Notes under the pieces: generated by a model
Seen by the model: only the letters and a program-made list of their open reading frames with translations
The model's database searches: none
Told to the model about the DNA's origin: nothing
Translations under genes and position numbers: made by a program
Shown: positions 20,058-30,318 of the stretch, piece by piece
How the letters are laid out: every line of letters begins with the position of its first letter
Numbering within the stretch: position 1 is the stretch's first letter
Assembly (NCBI GenBank): GCA_945883335.1
Contig: CAMCXI010000002.1
Location: forward strand, 62,001-126,000
Reading direction: 5' to 3'
DNA from: Candidatus Methylopumilus universalis
Lineage (GTDB): Bacteria > Pseudomonadota > Gammaproteobacteria > Burkholderiales > Methylophilaceae
Length of the DNA stretch: 64,000 nucleotides

Positions 20058-20459
20058 TTAATCTGAGTGATCAGTATAGGGAAATCTAACATGACCATAG
20101 CGCACAATCAAAATTGCTAGCGCAATCAGCAGGATGGAGCCTGAAAGTGCCCACATGCGAAATGCATCAAGCTCTTTAATTTCAAGCACCAAGAAGCGTG
20201 CTAAGGCAATGATGCCGATGTAGAGAGGATAGCGGACAGGTAGGTTACCAGAGCCAAGATAGTGGCCCAGCATCGACATCACCTCTAGGTAAAGAAACAT
20301 CAGGAGTAAATCGCCCACAGTCAGCGCTTTGGCTTGCCAGATATGCGTGATCTCCTGAAACACAGCAAAGATCGTTGCAATGGCGATGATAATCAAAACG
20401 ACCTGGCCAACAATACTTAAGCCGCGCTGCGTGATTTTGGTGAAGTGGTTTGGGGTCAT
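20058..20459 (-). CDS. PsiE-family inner-membrane protein
   Basis: The 133-residue protein has four hydrophobic helices and the PsiE-like features FLYLEVMSMLGHYL and a LPVRYPLYIGIIALAR loop. PsiE is a phosphate-starvation-inducible membrane protein of unknown function. I see no clear Pho box upstream. The ATG at 20459 is the first start. The gene stands alone, convergent to hslR and just downstream of the phd-doc pair. Confidence 0.8.
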   Translation of the reverse strand: MTPNHFTKITQRGLSIVGQVVLIIIAIATIFAVFQEITHIWQAKALTVGDLLLMFLYLEVMSMLGHYLGSGNLPVRYPLYIGIIALARFLVLEIKELDAFRMWALSGSILLIALAILIVRYGHVRFPYTDHSD

Positions 20460-20529
20460 CTTGCTAGCCTAATCATAATGTCGATCGTTAATTATAGCCT
20501 TCATGTTGTGAACATGCGGGCGCACTTTT

Positions 20530-20910
20530 CTATTCTTTATATTGTGTTCTTAGCCAAGCAGCCAACTCTACTTCAGTTTTTTGATCTGTTGCTACTTGAA
20601 TGATCCAATCCCCAAGCGATAGATCATTAAACTTAATTCTAATATTATTAAGTGATAATGTCAGGAACAATATGGTTGCCGCAGTTCGTTTGTTTGCGTC
20701 ATTAAAGCAGTGGCCTTTTGCAATAAAGGTGGCATAGCACGCTGCTAAGTCATAAGCGTCAGAGATGAATCCGTACTGTAAGCGATTATGTACCCGCTCT
20801 AGAACGGCTTCTAAAGACTTATCTTTGGCGAGCCCTTGCAGTTCATTAGGTCCAATAATCTGATAATGCAATTTTGTGACGTACGAAGTTTCTATAATCA
20901 CGTACTGCAT
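20530..20910 (-). CDS. doc: Doc-like toxin (Fic/Doc fold)
   Basis: Doc toxins phosphorylate elongation factor Tu and stop translation until bound by the Phd antitoxin. The 126-residue protein has the length of phage P1 Doc and the active-site motif HCFNDANKRTA (family pattern HxFx(D/N)(A/G)NK(R/G)). The motif lacks the second glycine of AMP-transferring Fic proteins, as expected for Doc. It begins two bases after the phd stop, so the two are co-translated. The pair sits directly outside the left-most recombination-like site of the polysaccharide island. Confidence 0.9.
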   Translation of the reverse strand: MQYVIIETSYVTKLHYQIIGPNELQGLAKDKSLEAVLERVHNRLQYGFISDAYDLAACYATFIAKGHCFNDANKRTAATILFLTLSLNNIRIKFNDLSLGDWIIQVATDQKTEVELAAWLRTQYKE

Positions 20911-20912
20911 GA

Positions 20913-21161
20913 TTATTTATCTTTCAGATATTCAAGGACGTGATCTATTTGACTCAATTCATTCTTGATGAACTCATCTATTTGTGCGTTTGATGCGCTG
21001 ACAATCTCAATTTCAGAGACAGCGCTTTTAGGCACGAAGTAACCAATCGCCTCGTTGCGATTAAGGATGGCGACCGGTTGGTTGCCTGCTTTAGCGATGA
21101 CTTTGTTGGGCTCACGAAGTTCGGTGAGAGATGCGGTGAGCGAACTTAATAATACTTCCAT
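20913..21161 (-). CDS. phd: Phd/YefM-family antitoxin
   Basis: The 82-residue protein has the Phd N-terminal DNA-binding part (SSLTASLTELREPNKVIAKAG and PVAILNRNEAIGYFVP). Its C-terminal helical part would wrap the toxin. It is the first gene of the pair, with a GAGG ribosome site before the ATG at 21161. AT-rich tandem and inverted repeats just upstream (21174-21214) look like its own operator, consistent with the known autoregulation of phd-doc modules. Confidence 0.88.
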   Translation of the reverse strand: MEVLLSSLTASLTELREPNKVIAKAGNQPVAILNRNEAIGYFVPKSAVSEIEIVSASNAQIDEFIKNELSQIDHVLEYLKDK

Positions 21162-21173
21162 TTTTGGCCTCTT

Positions 21174-21214
21174 ATTTAAATATACATTTAAATATACACT
21201 AAAATTAAGTGTAT
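21174..21214 (-). promoter_or_regulatory. probable phd-doc operator and promoter
   Basis: Two perfect tandem copies of ATTTAAATATAC occupy 21174-21185 and 21186-21197. They run into an inverted repeat ATACACT (21194-21200) and AGTGTAT (21208-21214). The block begins 12 bases upstream of phd and is AT-rich enough to include the -10 region on the minus strand. Repeats of this kind are the usual binding sites for Phd-type repressors. Confidence 0.6.
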
Positions 21215-21233
21215 GAATAGCATCATACTTAAG

Positions 21234-21261
21234 GAGTCCGATAAATGGTATTAGCGTGCAT
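21234..21261 (+). repeat. lox-like site 1 (left end of island)
   Basis: The site has left arm GAGTCCGATAA, centre ATGGTA and right arm TTAGCGTGCAT. The core reads CGATAA-N6-TTAGCG. It lies between phd and rfbB, outside any gene. The sequence from 21247 to 21278 resembles, in inverted orientation, the inner flank of the site at 46624. It is one of six such sites in the island; the proposed role as a recombinase target is an inference. Confidence 0.6.
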
Positions 21262-21397
21262 TTGGTTTAGGGGCATTGGTCATATTTTTCAATGAATTTA
21301 GTAGATTACATAAAAGTGTATGCTACTTTTTCCAGGAAAATTTGAATTAATGTGTTGCGAAAATCAGCGCCAGTTCGCTAATCGTTTTATGCTTCTA

Positions 21398-21406
21398 TGC
21401 TAGAAT
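21398..21406 (+). promoter_or_regulatory. extended -10 promoter for the rfb operon
   Basis: TGC followed by TAGAAT forms an extended -10 element, with transcription expected near 21413 and the rfbB ATG at 21437. No good -35 box is seen, which extended -10 promoters can do without. AGGTGGGG just before the ATG is a good ribosome site. Confidence 0.4.
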
Positions 21407-21436
21407 CTAAAGCATTCTTAGGGTGTTAGGTGGGGC

Positions 21437-22492
21437 ATGATTCTAGTTACGGGTGGCGCAGGATTTATTGGGTCTAACTTTATTTTAGACTGGCTGACTC
21501 AATCAGATGAGGCTGTCTTAAACCTAGATTTGCTGACCTATGCTGGCAATCTAGAAAACCTATCTAGCCTTCAAGACGATCCGAGGCATGTTTTTGTTAA
21601 GGGCGATATTGGCGACACCAAGTTAGTTTCTGAGCTCCTCGATAAACACAAACCTCGGGCGGTGATTAACTTTGCCGCCGAGAGTCATGTCGATCGCTCG
21701 ATTCATGGCCCCGAAGACTTTATTCAAACCAACGTGGTGGGGACCTTTCATCTGCTAGAGTCTGCGCGCGCTTATTGGGCTGAGCTTGACGAAGAAGCTA
21801 AGTCGGATTTCCGCTTTTTGCATGTGTCGACCGATGAGGTTTATGGCACACTGGGTAACAGCGACCCAGCCTTTACAGAGGCGACCCCTTACGCACCCAA
21901 CAGCCCTTACTCGGCCTCCAAGGCCGCCTCGGATCACCTGGTGCGTGCGTATCACCACACCTACGGGCTACCTGTGTTGACAACAAATTGCTCTAACAAC
22001 TACGGTCCCTATCACTTTCCTGAGAAGTTGATCCCCCTGTGCCTGCTTAATGCGATGGCCGGTAAGCCGCTACCCATCTATGGTGATGGCCAGCAGGTCA
22101 GAGACTGGCTTTTTGTGAAAGATCACTGTGGGGCCATCCGCCGCGTATTAGCTGAGGGTAAGCTAGGAGAGACATACAACGTAGGCGGCTGGAATGAGAA
22201 GGCTAACCTGAATGTGGTGAACACGCTTTGTGAGATTTTAGACGAACTGAAACCACGCGAAGATGGCTTAAGCTACAAGGCGCAGATTACGTTTGTGAAA
22301 GATAGGCCAGGCCATGACAGGCGTTATGCGATTGACGCAACAAAGATCGAGCGTGATTTGGGTTGGAAGCCTCAAGAGACCTTCGAGACCGGGATTCGTA
22401 AGACGGTGATCTGGTACATGGAAAATCAGTCTTGGGTTGCCAACGTGGTGAGCGGTGAATATCGTCAGTGGCTCAACAAGCAGTATAGCTAA
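21437..22492 (+). CDS. rfbB: dTDP-glucose 4,6-dehydratase
   Basis: RfbB converts dTDP-glucose to dTDP-4-keto-6-deoxyglucose, the second step to dTDP-L-rhamnose. The 351-residue short-chain dehydrogenase has the NAD motif [10 protein letters not shown] at residues 6-15, the HVSTDEVYG motif and the catalytic YSASK. It opens a compact rfbB-rfbD-rfbA-rfbC operon with gaps or overlaps of a few bases. Its composition is less AT-rich than the glycosyltransferases that follow. Confidence 0.97.
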   Translation: MILVTGGAGFIGSNFILDWLTQSDEAVLNLDLLTYAGNLENLSSLQDDPRHVFVKGDIGDTKLVSELLDKHKPRAVINFAAESHVDRSIHGPEDFIQTNVVGTFHLLESARAYWAELDEEAKSDFRFLHVSTDEVYGTLGNSDPAFTEATPYAPNSPYSASKAASDHLVRAYHHTYGLPVLTTNCSNNYGPYHFPEKLIPLCLLNAMAGKPLPIYGDGQQVRDWLFVKDHCGAIRRVLAEGKLGETYNVGGWNEKANLNVVNTLCEILDELKPREDGLSYKAQITFVKDRPGHDRRYAIDATKIERDLGWKPQETFETGIRKTVIWYMENQSWVANVVSGEYRQWLNKQYS

Positions 22493-22500
22493 GGCTTTTT

Positions 22501-23415
22501 ATGAAGATTTTAGTGACAGGCAAAAACGGACAGGTTGGCTTTGAGCTCATGCGAAGTTTGGCCCCGCTTGGGACTGTGGTTGGCATCGACATTGATGAAT
22601 GCGACCTGCAGGATATCTTAGCGATAGAGAGGCTTCTAGACAAAGTGCAGCCAGAATTGATAGTCAATCCTGCGGCCTATACCGCCGTAGATAAAGCTGA
22701 ATCAGAGCCTACGCTGGCACACTCTATTAATGCAAAAGCCCCCGAAGTGATGGCCCAATATGCCGCCAGTCATAATATACCGATCATCCATTACTCAACT
22801 GACTATGTATTCGATGGCTTAAAAGAGGGTCAATATTTAGAGACCGATGAAGTAAATCCTCAGTCTGTGTATGGTAAGACCAAAGCCTTAGGGGAGGCAG
22901 CGGTTCGTAATAATGCCCCTAAACATATTATCTTGCGGACTAGCTGGGTATTTGGGAGTCATGGCGGAAATTTCTTAAAGACCATACTCAAGCTTGCCCA
23001 AGAGCGAGATAAACTAAGCATCGTTTCCGACCAGGTGGGTTCACCAACCTCGGCGGCTTTGTTGGCGGATGTCACAGCTGAAATTGTGAAACAGATATTT
23101 GAACCTGGCGCAATTCAAAAGTACGGCACCTACCATCTGGTGAGTGAAGGTGAAACCAGCTGGCATGGCTATGCGCAGTTGATCGTTGCAATTGCAAATG
23201 CCCTAGAGGTTAAAACAAAAATATATTCTGATGCCATCCAGCCAATGAAGACGGCGGACTATCCACTTCCTGCGCCAAGGCCAGCCAATTCTAGGTTAGA
23301 CACTACCAAGATTAAGAATGTCTTTATGCTAACATTGCCATCCTGGCAGGACGACGTAACAAAGGTTTTGCAGGTACTTATTGATCCCAATGGTGAGGTG
23401 AAAACGAATGGCTAA
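22501..23415 (+). CDS. rfbD: dTDP-4-dehydrorhamnose reductase
   Basis: RfbD performs the final reduction to dTDP-L-rhamnose. The 304-residue protein has the nucleotide motif GKNGQVG at residues 7-13, [14 protein letters not shown], and the catalytic YGKTKALGE. It begins nine bases after the rfbB stop and overlaps rfbA by eight bases. The family and the operon context both support the call. Confidence 0.96.
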   Translation: MKILVTGKNGQVGFELMRSLAPLGTVVGIDIDECDLQDILAIERLLDKVQPELIVNPAAYTAVDKAESEPTLAHSINAKAPEVMAQYAASHNIPIIHYSTDYVFDGLKEGQYLETDEVNPQSVYGKTKALGEAAVRNNAPKHIILRTSWVFGSHGGNFLKTILKLAQERDKLSIVSDQVGSPTSAALLADVTAEIVKQIFEPGAIQKYGTYHLVSEGETSWHGYAQLIVAIANALEVKTKIYSDAIQPMKTADYPLPAPRPANSRLDTTKIKNVFMLTLPSWQDDVTKVLQVLIDPNGEVKTNG

Positions 23416-24295
23416 AAATCGTAAGGGGATTATCCTCGCTGGTGGTACTGGGACAAGGCTGTACCCGGCTACATTGGCTGTTTCCAAACAGCTTCTCCCG
23501 GTCTTTGATAAGCCGATGATCTACTATCCGCTAACAACCCTAATGTTGGCTGGTATACGTGACATTTTGGTGATCTCAACCCCGCAAGACACGCCGAGGT
23601 TTGAGCAACTACTCGGAGATGGCAGTCAATGGGGTCTAAACATAAGCTATGAGATTCAGCCCAGCCCTGACGGCTTAGCCCAAGCGTTTTTGATTGGTGA
23701 GCAGTTTATTGGCAACGACCTCTCTGCATTGGTGCTGGGTGACAATATCTTCTACGGACACGATTTTCATCACTTGCTTGTGAACGCTAAAGCCAAAGAG
23801 GAGGGCGCCTCTGTGTTTGCCTACCATGTGCAAGATCCCGAACGATATGGGGTCGTTGAGTTTGATCATAACAACAAGGCCATCAGCATTGAAGAAAAGC
23901 CTGCCCAGCCCAAGTCAAGCTATGCAGTGACTGGACTCTATTTTTACGACCAAAATGTGGTTGAAATTGCTAAAAGTCTTCAACCATCTAAGCGCGGTGA
24001 GCTAGAGATCACAGATCTAAATCGCGTTTACCTAAAGCAAGGAAAACTTGATGTCGAGATCATGGGGCGAGGCTATGCCTGGCTTGATACTGGCACGCAC
24101 GAGTCATTGTTAGAAGCAGGGCAGTTTATTGCTACTATTGAAAACCGTCAGGGCCTAAAGGTTGCCTGCCCTGAAGAGATAGCCTATCGCCAGCAATGGA
24201 TTAACGCCGAGCAATTGCAAAAATTGGCTCAACCACTTGCAAAGAATGGATACGGAAAGTATCTACAAAATATACTAAAAGAGAAAATATTTTAA
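23408..24295 (+). CDS. rfbA: glucose-1-phosphate thymidylyltransferase
   Basis: RfbA joins glucose 1-phosphate and dTTP to give dTDP-glucose, the first step of the rhamnose pathway. The 295-residue protein has the nucleotidyltransferase signature [11 protein letters not shown], the KPMIYYPL motif, the metal-site region LGDNIFYG and [11 protein letters not shown]. It overlaps rfbD by eight bases and rfbC by one base (TAATG). Confidence 0.97.
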   Translation: MAKNRKGIILAGGTGTRLYPATLAVSKQLLPVFDKPMIYYPLTTLMLAGIRDILVISTPQDTPRFEQLLGDGSQWGLNISYEIQPSPDGLAQAFLIGEQFIGNDLSALVLGDNIFYGHDFHHLLVNAKAKEEGASVFAYHVQDPERYGVVEFDHNNKAISIEEKPAQPKSSYAVTGLYFYDQNVVEIAKSLQPSKRGELEITDLNRVYLKQGKLDVEIMGRGYAWLDTGTHESLLEAGQFIATIENRQGLKVACPEEIAYRQQWINAEQLQKLAQPLAKNGYGKYLQNILKEKIF

Positions 24296-24837
24296 TGAAT
24301 GCAAAGCCACTCGCTATTTCTGATGTATTTCTAATTGAGCCCCAAGTTTTTGGGGACGAGCGCGGCTTCTTCTTTGAGAGCTTTAACCACGCCAAATTTG
24401 AAGCCACAATTGGCCGTCAGGTTACGTTCGTTCAAGACAACCACTCCAAGTCAGCTAAGGGCGTGCTGCGTGGTTTGCATTCACAAAATCCTAATCCACA
24501 AGGTAAGCTTGTTCGCGTCACACAAGGCGAAGTATTTGATGTCGCTGTGGATATCCGAAAGGACTCTCCAACTTTCGGTCAATGGGTAGGAGAAATACTC
24601 ACTGCTGAAAATAAAAAACAGCTCTGGATTCCAGAAGGCTTGGCGCATGGCTTTTTGGTGCTCTCTGATACTGCAGAGTTCTTGTACAAGACCACAGACT
24701 ATTATGCTCCAGCGCACGAGCAGTGCATTCGTTGGGATGACCCGACGCTTGCTATCCATTGGCCCCTCCATGAAACACCTAAGCTGTCATCAAAAGACCA
24801 AAATGGTCAGTGGTTTTCTGAAATTTTCAACCGATAA
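24295..24837 (+). CDS. rfbC: dTDP-4-dehydrorhamnose 3,5-epimerase
   Basis: RfbC epimerises C3 and C5 of dTDP-4-keto-6-deoxyglucose. The 180-residue cupin shows GDERGFFFESF, the catalytic histidine region VLRGLHSQ, the motif VFDVAVDIRKDSPTFGQW, and IPEGLAHGF. With rfbB, rfbD and rfbA it completes dTDP-L-rhamnose synthesis. This fits the rhamnan-type and GT2 transferases later in the island. Confidence 0.97.
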   Translation: MNAKPLAISDVFLIEPQVFGDERGFFFESFNHAKFEATIGRQVTFVQDNHSKSAKGVLRGLHSQNPNPQGKLVRVTQGEVFDVAVDIRKDSPTFGQWVGEILTAENKKQLWIPEGLAHGFLVLSDTAEFLYKTTDYYAPAHEQCIRWDDPTLAIHWPLHETPKLSSKDQNGQWFSEIFNR

Positions 24838-24849
24838 GGATGTTAATCA

Positions 24850-25392
24850 ATGAAGTTAAATAAATATCTCTACCCATTGTTATTATTAGTTTTATCTTTC
24901 TCAAATTCTGCGAACGCAGCCTCTAAAGCGGAAATAGATACCGATGTGCAGTTTGCCTTAACGGCCTTTTATAATCTAAGCCCAGGCAACAAAGAGTTAG
25001 CCTCCAAGGCGGCGGGTATGCTCATCTTCCCAAGCATAATGAAGGCTGGCTTTTTTGTAGGTGGCGACTACGGTGAAGGTGTGCTGCAGATGAATGGTAA
25101 GACGGTAGACTACTACTCAACAGCCGCCATTTCCTTTGGCTTGCAACTCGGTGCGCAGTCACGAAGTGAAGTCATCCTGTTTATGGAAAAGGAGGCTCTT
25201 GAGAACTTTCGTCTAAATGATGGTTGGTCTGCGGGGATAGATGGAAGCTTTGCCGTGATTGATTCTGGGGCAGGTAAGGGCATTAGTACCGATACGGCAA
25301 GTGAGCCAATTATTGCCTTCATTTTCTCTAATAAAGGCCTGATGGGTAACCTATCGCTTGAGGGTTCTAAGTTCTCTAAGATTTATCGATAA
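24850..25392 (+). CDS. secreted SYLF-domain (Ysc84-like) protein
   Basis: The 180-residue protein has a signal peptide (residues 1-23, ending SANA) and one SYLF/Ysc84 domain, a lipid-binding fold. Typical features are ALTAFYNLSPGNKELASKAAGMLIFP, KAGFFVGGDYGEGVL, and a glycine-rich end (FIFSNKGLMGNLSLEGSKFSKI). It follows rfbC by 12 bases, so it is probably co-transcribed, although SYLF proteins have no known part in rhamnose synthesis. It is the last gene before the second lox-like site. Confidence 0.85.
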   Translation: MKLNKYLYPLLLLVLSFSNSANAASKAEIDTDVQFALTAFYNLSPGNKELASKAAGMLIFPSIMKAGFFVGGDYGEGVLQMNGKTVDYYSTAAISFGLQLGAQSRSEVILFMEKEALENFRLNDGWSAGIDGSFAVIDSGAGKGISTDTASEPIIAFIFSNKGLMGNLSLEGSKFSKIYR

Positions 25393-25533
25393 ACTATACT
25401 CCTAACGTATTGAGTCTTTTTATCTTAGTAAGGATCTAAAACTAACCTAATCTTGTTTTAGGTGATGTGTTCGGCATCGCACATAACTAAATGGGATTAT
25501 GTTGGTGTAGTTAACAAATAAAAAACTTTTGTT

Positions 25534-25561
25534 TTGCTCGCTAAGTGGTATTAGCAAACTA
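25534..25561 (+). repeat. lox-like site 2
   Basis: The site has left arm TTGCTCGCTAA, centre GTGGTA and right arm TTAGCAAACTA. The core reads CGCTAA-N6-TTAGCA. It lies in the 233-base gap between the SYLF gene and the first glycosyltransferase. Its left arm is identical over all 11 bases to that of the site at 36467. It has the same orientation as sites 1 and 3. Confidence 0.62.
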
Positions 25562-25625
25562 AGCTTCCTTTTCTGCCTTCCTTAGAAAAATAAAATCCAT
25601 CATCCCTAGGTATAGTTGAATAAAT

Positions 25626-26528
25626 GTGAAAACAATCAGATCTTTTTGGCACGGACCAATTACCCTATATGAGAGGTTGTGTATTTGCTCATACTTGCAT
25701 CATGGGCATAGTATAGAAATATATTCATATCATCCTTTGGAATTGCCAATAGGTGCGATTAGCAAGGATGCTACAGAAATACTACCCCAGTCTGCTATAT
25801 TCTACTTTTCCGAAGGGCCAGGTAAAGGAAGTGTGGCTGGCTTTGTTGATTTGTTTAGGTATAAATTAATATATGAAAAGGGCGGTATTTGGACAGATTT
25901 AGACATTTTGTGTTTGAAGTCTTACGAGGATTTACCGGAGTCTTTTTTAGTTTATCAGGAGGAAGTTAACCATCCGCACGCAATAGGTACAGGTGTTTTT
26001 GGATTTACTAAAAAAAGTGATTTTTGTCTTAAGCTGTTCAATGAAGCTTTATGCTTTGATGAAAAATCTAATTGGGGCGATGCCGGACCACTTCTTGCAA
26101 CTAGACTATATAACGAAGGGCCGCATTAAGATATAAGCGTTTTGAGCAAAGACACTTTTTACGCCATTTCGTATCAGGATGCCCTCTCATTAGGTCTTGT
26201 TGAGCAATATAAACGTTGTGAACTACTTACCATAAACTCATATGGTTCCCACTGGTGGAATGAGATATGGCGTCGCTCTCATATCCCTAAACATAATTTG
26301 CCGCCAGCAGAATCATTCCTGAGTAAGCGTGCGGAAATTCTCTTAAAGGATATTGATTTTGATTGTTGGGAGACTAATCTTTTTGATTATTGGGTGAATG
26401 TTGCACGCGATATTGATTTCTTGAAATCTTCACTTGCCGAAAAGGATCAGATCATTAATTCGATGACATCTTCGCTTACTTGGAGACTTTCAAAATCACT
26501 CAAAAGTCTTGAGGATATGCTTAAATGA
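25626..26528 (+). pseudogene. DXD glycosyltransferase interrupted by an in-frame TAA
   Basis: The two halves, 25626-26129 and 26142-26528, are in the same reading frame and are split only by TAA at 26127-26129 (codon 168). The first half is a glycosyltransferase with sugar-binding DXD motif (KGGIWTDLDIL) of the kind found in capsule and LPS clusters. The second half continues it (SKDTFYAISYQDALSLG) and ends in a short helix. Read through, the protein would be about 299 residues, a normal length. It starts at a GTG with no strong ribosome site. Unless the stop is suppressed or is a sequencing error, only a 167-residue fragment is made. Confidence 0.8.
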
Positions 26529-28346
26529 AAAAAAATAACATTAGCTATACTTATACACAATAGATTCCAGTTCGTGGAGCAGGCCCTAATATCTATTTTT
26601 AATCAAAGTTATAAAAATTATGAAGTAATCGTGATTCAGAACTCTCCGACGCTAGAAGTTATAAAAACAATAGAGTATCTGAGTGAAAAATACGAATTTA
26701 GAACTTACATTTTAGACAGCAATAATATATCGGTAGCTAGAAATTTCGCAATTGTACAGTCTAGGGGCGACTATTTAGCCTTTTTAGATGATGATGATGT
26801 TATTGATATAGATAACTTGGCGTCTAGGATATCTAGGGCTGTTGAATCTGATGCGGATTTGCTAATTTCAAACTATTACTTTATGGATCATTCTGGTGCA
26901 AGGTTGAATTTCGTTACAGACTTAGATTGCCTTAATGACTCTGTATTAAAAGAAAAAATTAACTATCACAATGTTTTTTCAGGAATCATTAATGGCTTTT
27001 TTAAACTGAGTTCATTTGGTAATTTTACAAGTTTTGATGAAAACTTAATGGTTTGTGAAGATCATGACATATTTAGATCGTGGAATAATTCAGGAGCAAA
27101 AATTGAATTTATATATGCAAAAATTGCTGGTTACAGACTTCATAACCAAGGAATTACAAAAAATACTCTATCAATGATTTCAGGTGAGTTAGCCCACCTT
27201 TCAAAAATAATAAAAGGCGATAATCTTGATACCAGTGTCGTCGTAAATTACTTTAAAAGATTAGAGCAAGACTACAGAATTTATAATAATTTATGGTCAC
27301 TTGATAAAAAATTAATTTCAGACCTAAAAATCAATAATTTGAAATCTATAGACACTATTTTGTATATAAATCTTGATAGGTCTAAGGATAGGAGGGATGC
27401 TTTTGAGAAACAAGCACTCGAATGCACTATTGAAGATTACACAAGAATATCTGGGATTGATGCAACTGTAGATGACTATCAAGTTTTGATTTCAGGAGCC
27501 CCACCCCCGAATTTAACTCCCAGTGAAATTTGCTGCTCCTTGTCACATTTGAAGGCGATCAATTACTTTGTAAATAACACTAAGCATAAAAGAATATTGA
27601 TTTGTGAGGATGACGTTGATTTTTCAATAGCAGCATATTGGAATTTTAATTGGTCTGAGATCAATGAGAATCTGCCGGAGGTTTGGGGCGTTATTCAGTT
27701 GTCAGTCATAACTTTACCTGGAACAGCACTTATTATGGGGCTTCAAAAGCGTGAATATCACTTCTACTCCTCAGCTGCGTATCTAATTAGCAGAGAATAT
27801 GCAATCAAAATACTCAACATTTATATGAATGATGGTAAATTTAATCTGAACAGAATATTCTCTGGGGTTGATAAACATTGCACATCGGAAAATATTGTTT
27901 ACTCTGAAGGTGATGTTTACTCACTTCCGATTTTTCTATTTAAAACGAATTTTGATTCGCTTATTCATAATGATCACGTTATTTCTGTGCATGAACCTAA
28001 CAGGTTGTCTCAGTTGGACTGGTGGAAATCATTGAAAAACAAAGGGATTGAATCATTTTTCAAGCCCACTGAAAAAAATTTAATTGTTTCTATAGGGAAA
28101 GTAACCTCTTACTCTATCGCCTTGTTAGAACACGATGGAGATGTTGTAAAAAGTTCTAATGAGCGCCACGCAGATAAGATAGCTAAACTCTTAGAGACTA
28201 AAATTAAGACTGCCCTAACGATTTTATTTGGGATTAGAATAGCCCATAATTTTTTATATAACCTTTATTTAATTATAATTTTTTTGAAAAGGAAAATGAA
28301 AGATTTGATGAGATTAGATTTGAGTACACTTTTCAAAGTGAAATAA
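26525..28346 (+). CDS. GT2-GT25 fusion glycosyltransferase, start out of frame at an A8 run
   Basis: Two transferase domains are joined. An N-terminal GT2 domain (FNQSYKNYEVIVIQNSP, FLDDDDVID) covers about residues 1-230. A GT25-type LPS transferase domain (LYINLDRSKDRRDAF, CSLSHLKAI, ICEDDV) covers about 270-520. A hydrophobic helix is near the C-terminus. The open frame in the data begins only at a GTG (26574), but in-frame codons upstream encode the classic GT2 start KKITLAILIHNRFQF. The ATG at 26525 would supply it if the run of eight A at 26528-26535 had seven. As given, that ATG yields a 12-residue peptide. Slippage, phase variation, decay or sequencing error could explain this. Confidence 0.82.
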
Positions 28347-28460
28347 TAAAACTTAAATAAGTTAAGTTGATAGCCTGAATCAACTCAACCCTTTTAAATA
28401 TAACTTGGATGTTTAGATTTAAAGCTTAGTATTGTTGTTCTATTAAAATACTTAAAGGTT

Positions 28461-29411
28461 TCAGATTTTTTTTAGATTTTGGAAGTACACGACTGTCATC
28501 TCTAGCCCCTCATTAATTTGAATCGAAGGGGCCCACCCTAGTACATCTTTTGCTAGGCTTATGTCTGGACGTCTTTGCTTTGGATCGTCACCCGGCAAAT
28601 CCTTGAAGATCAAGTCAGACTTACTTCCGGTCAGCTTAATCACCTTATCAGCTAGCTGCAACATCGTAAACTCGTTGGGATTGCCTAAGTTGACTGGACC
28701 TCTAAGTTCATCATGGTTCATGAATGTAATAATTCCCTTAATCAAATCATCTACGTAACAGAATGATCTTGATTGATTTCCATCTCCGTATATAGTAATT
28801 GGATGATTATTAAGTGCTTGAACAATAAAGTTACTTACAACTCGCCCATCATTTTCTTTCATCCCTGGCCCGTAGGTATTAAAAATACGTGCCACCTTTA
28901 TATCTAGTTTATGCTCCCTCCAGTAATCAAAAAATAGTGTTTCAGCACAGCGCTTACCTTCATCATAACAGGACCGAATGCCGATGGAGTTTACATTGCC
29001 CCAGTAGGTTTCTCTCTGCGGGTGCTCGTCTGGGCTTCCATAAATCTCACTCGTACTGGCCTGAAAGATTTTTGCCCCAATACGATTAGCAAGCTCCAAC
29101 ATATTCAATGCACCGATAACACAAGTTTTAGTGGTGTGAATGGGGTCGTTTTGATAATCTATCGGGCTTGCAGGGCATGCAAGATTGTAAATCTCATCAA
29201 CGTCCACAAAAAAGGGTGTGATGACGTCGTGTTGGATAAATTTAAAATTTTTATGATTAAGTAGATGTTCAATACTGTCTTTGGAGCCAGAGAAGAGGCT
29301 ATCTACACAAAGAACGTGATGGCCATCAGCAATTAACCGATTACATAGGTGAGATCCTAAAAAACCAGCTCCCCCGGTAACTAAAATACGTTTATTATTT
29401 TTACTGTGCAT
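28461..29411 (-). CDS. UDP-glucuronate decarboxylase-type epimerase (UDP-xylose synthase)
   Basis: This extended short-chain dehydrogenase closely follows the UXS pattern, which converts UDP-glucuronate to UDP-xylose. It has [11 protein letters not shown] at the N-terminus, [29 protein letters not shown], the catalytic [11 protein letters not shown], and [19 protein letters not shown]. With the ATG at 29411 it has 316 residues; a TTG at 29432 would add seven. No UDP-glucose dehydrogenase lies in the window, so the precursor must come from elsewhere. It is convergent with the upstream fusion transferase and starts a run of minus-strand genes. Confidence 0.87.
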   Translation of the reverse strand: MHSKNNKRILVTGGAGFLGSHLCNRLIADGHHVLCVDSLFSGSKDSIEHLLNHKNFKFIQHDVITPFFVDVDEIYNLACPASPIDYQNDPIHTTKTCVIGALNMLELANRIGAKIFQASTSEIYGSPDEHPQRETYWGNVNSIGIRSCYDEGKRCAETLFFDYWREHKLDIKVARIFNTYGPGMKENDGRVVSNFIVQALNNHPITIYGDGNQSRSFCYVDDLIKGIITFMNHDELRGPVNLGNPNEFTMLQLADKVIKLTGSKSDLIFKDLPGDDPKQRRPDISLAKDVLGWAPSIQINEGLEMTVVYFQNLKKI

Positions 29412-29444
29412 AAATGCCCATTTAATTAGCAACCCTTTATTTTA

Positions 29445-30191
29445 TCAAATGGTTTTTTTAATATTTAGTAAACGTCTAAACTCAGTTTGCTGACCTATTA
29501 GCTTAACTGGATGATAAAATTTTTCTTCATTTAAATCGTCTGCTTCCCAGTTTTTTCTCCAAACGATACCAGATAAATTCTCTACCTTTTTAATGGACAA
29601 ATTATTATGCAGGGCTAATGTATGAAATATATACTCTATAAACTTGGGTGAGTTCTTATTCGAAGTTACATATTGGTCCACTAAGCTCAATAGTCTTTTG
29701 GATGCCCTCATGGCGCAAACCATTGAATGCGCCCAGGGAAGAGGTAGGTTCGACTCAGATGCTAACTTCCACCAGTACCAGCTTTCTAATTCACCGTTAT
29801 GGTTGATTATGTTTTCATTTGAGAGCAGGTCGTCTTTAAGAAATTTGTTATCAATTAATTCGAACAAATTGATATCTGGCACAAAAACATCATCTTCAAT
29901 AAACCAGACATAATCGTAACCCTTATTTAACCTACAAAAATACAATATTGCCTTATCCCATGAGGATACATTACACGTACCTTTTTCTATTACTGGATTA
30001 AATCGATGGAATCCATTTTGTTTGCAAAAAAAATCATCTACATAAATATAATTTAAAAAATCATCAATGATTTGCTCTTTAGAATTGTCATCTACAAAAC
30101 AATAGAGATCGTAATTGGCTCTGTTAATTTTCTTATAAAACTCTATTAGTTCTGCTTTAGGGTTTAAAGTTAATAATGCTATCGCAATCAT
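29445..30191 (-). CDS. putative glycosyltransferase-like protein with EDD motif
   Basis: The 248-residue protein starts with a GT-A-like strand (IAIALLTLNPKAEL) and has YDYVWFIEDDVFVPD, which resembles the metal-binding acidic motif of glycosyltransferases, followed by a Trp-rich segment (ELESWYWWKLA). I do not recognise a named family. Its place between sugar-nucleotide and transferase genes suggests a role in glycan assembly. It is very AT-rich. The adjacent UXS gene begins 33 bases further on in the same direction. Confidence 0.6.
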   Translation of the reverse strand: MIAIALLTLNPKAELIEFYKKINRANYDLYCFVDDNSKEQIIDDFLNYIYVDDFFCKQNGFHRFNPVIEKGTCNVSSWDKAILYFCRLNKGYDYVWFIEDDVFVPDINLFELIDNKFLKDDLLSNENIINHNGELESWYWWKLASESNLPLPWAHSMVCAMRASKRLLSLVDQYVTSNKNSPKFIEYIFHTLALHNNLSIKKVENLSGIVWRKNWEADDLNEEKFYHPVKLIGQQTEFRRLLNIKKTI

Positions 30192-30318
30192 TAAAGTTCA
30201 TTCTTTACTATTAAAAAATTATTAAATATTTACTAAAAATGAGGAGGTAAAAATTCATTTATAGCACCTTAGTTTTAAAGACCAATTTTATTATCTGTGG
30301 AACTGGAATTCCCCGAAT

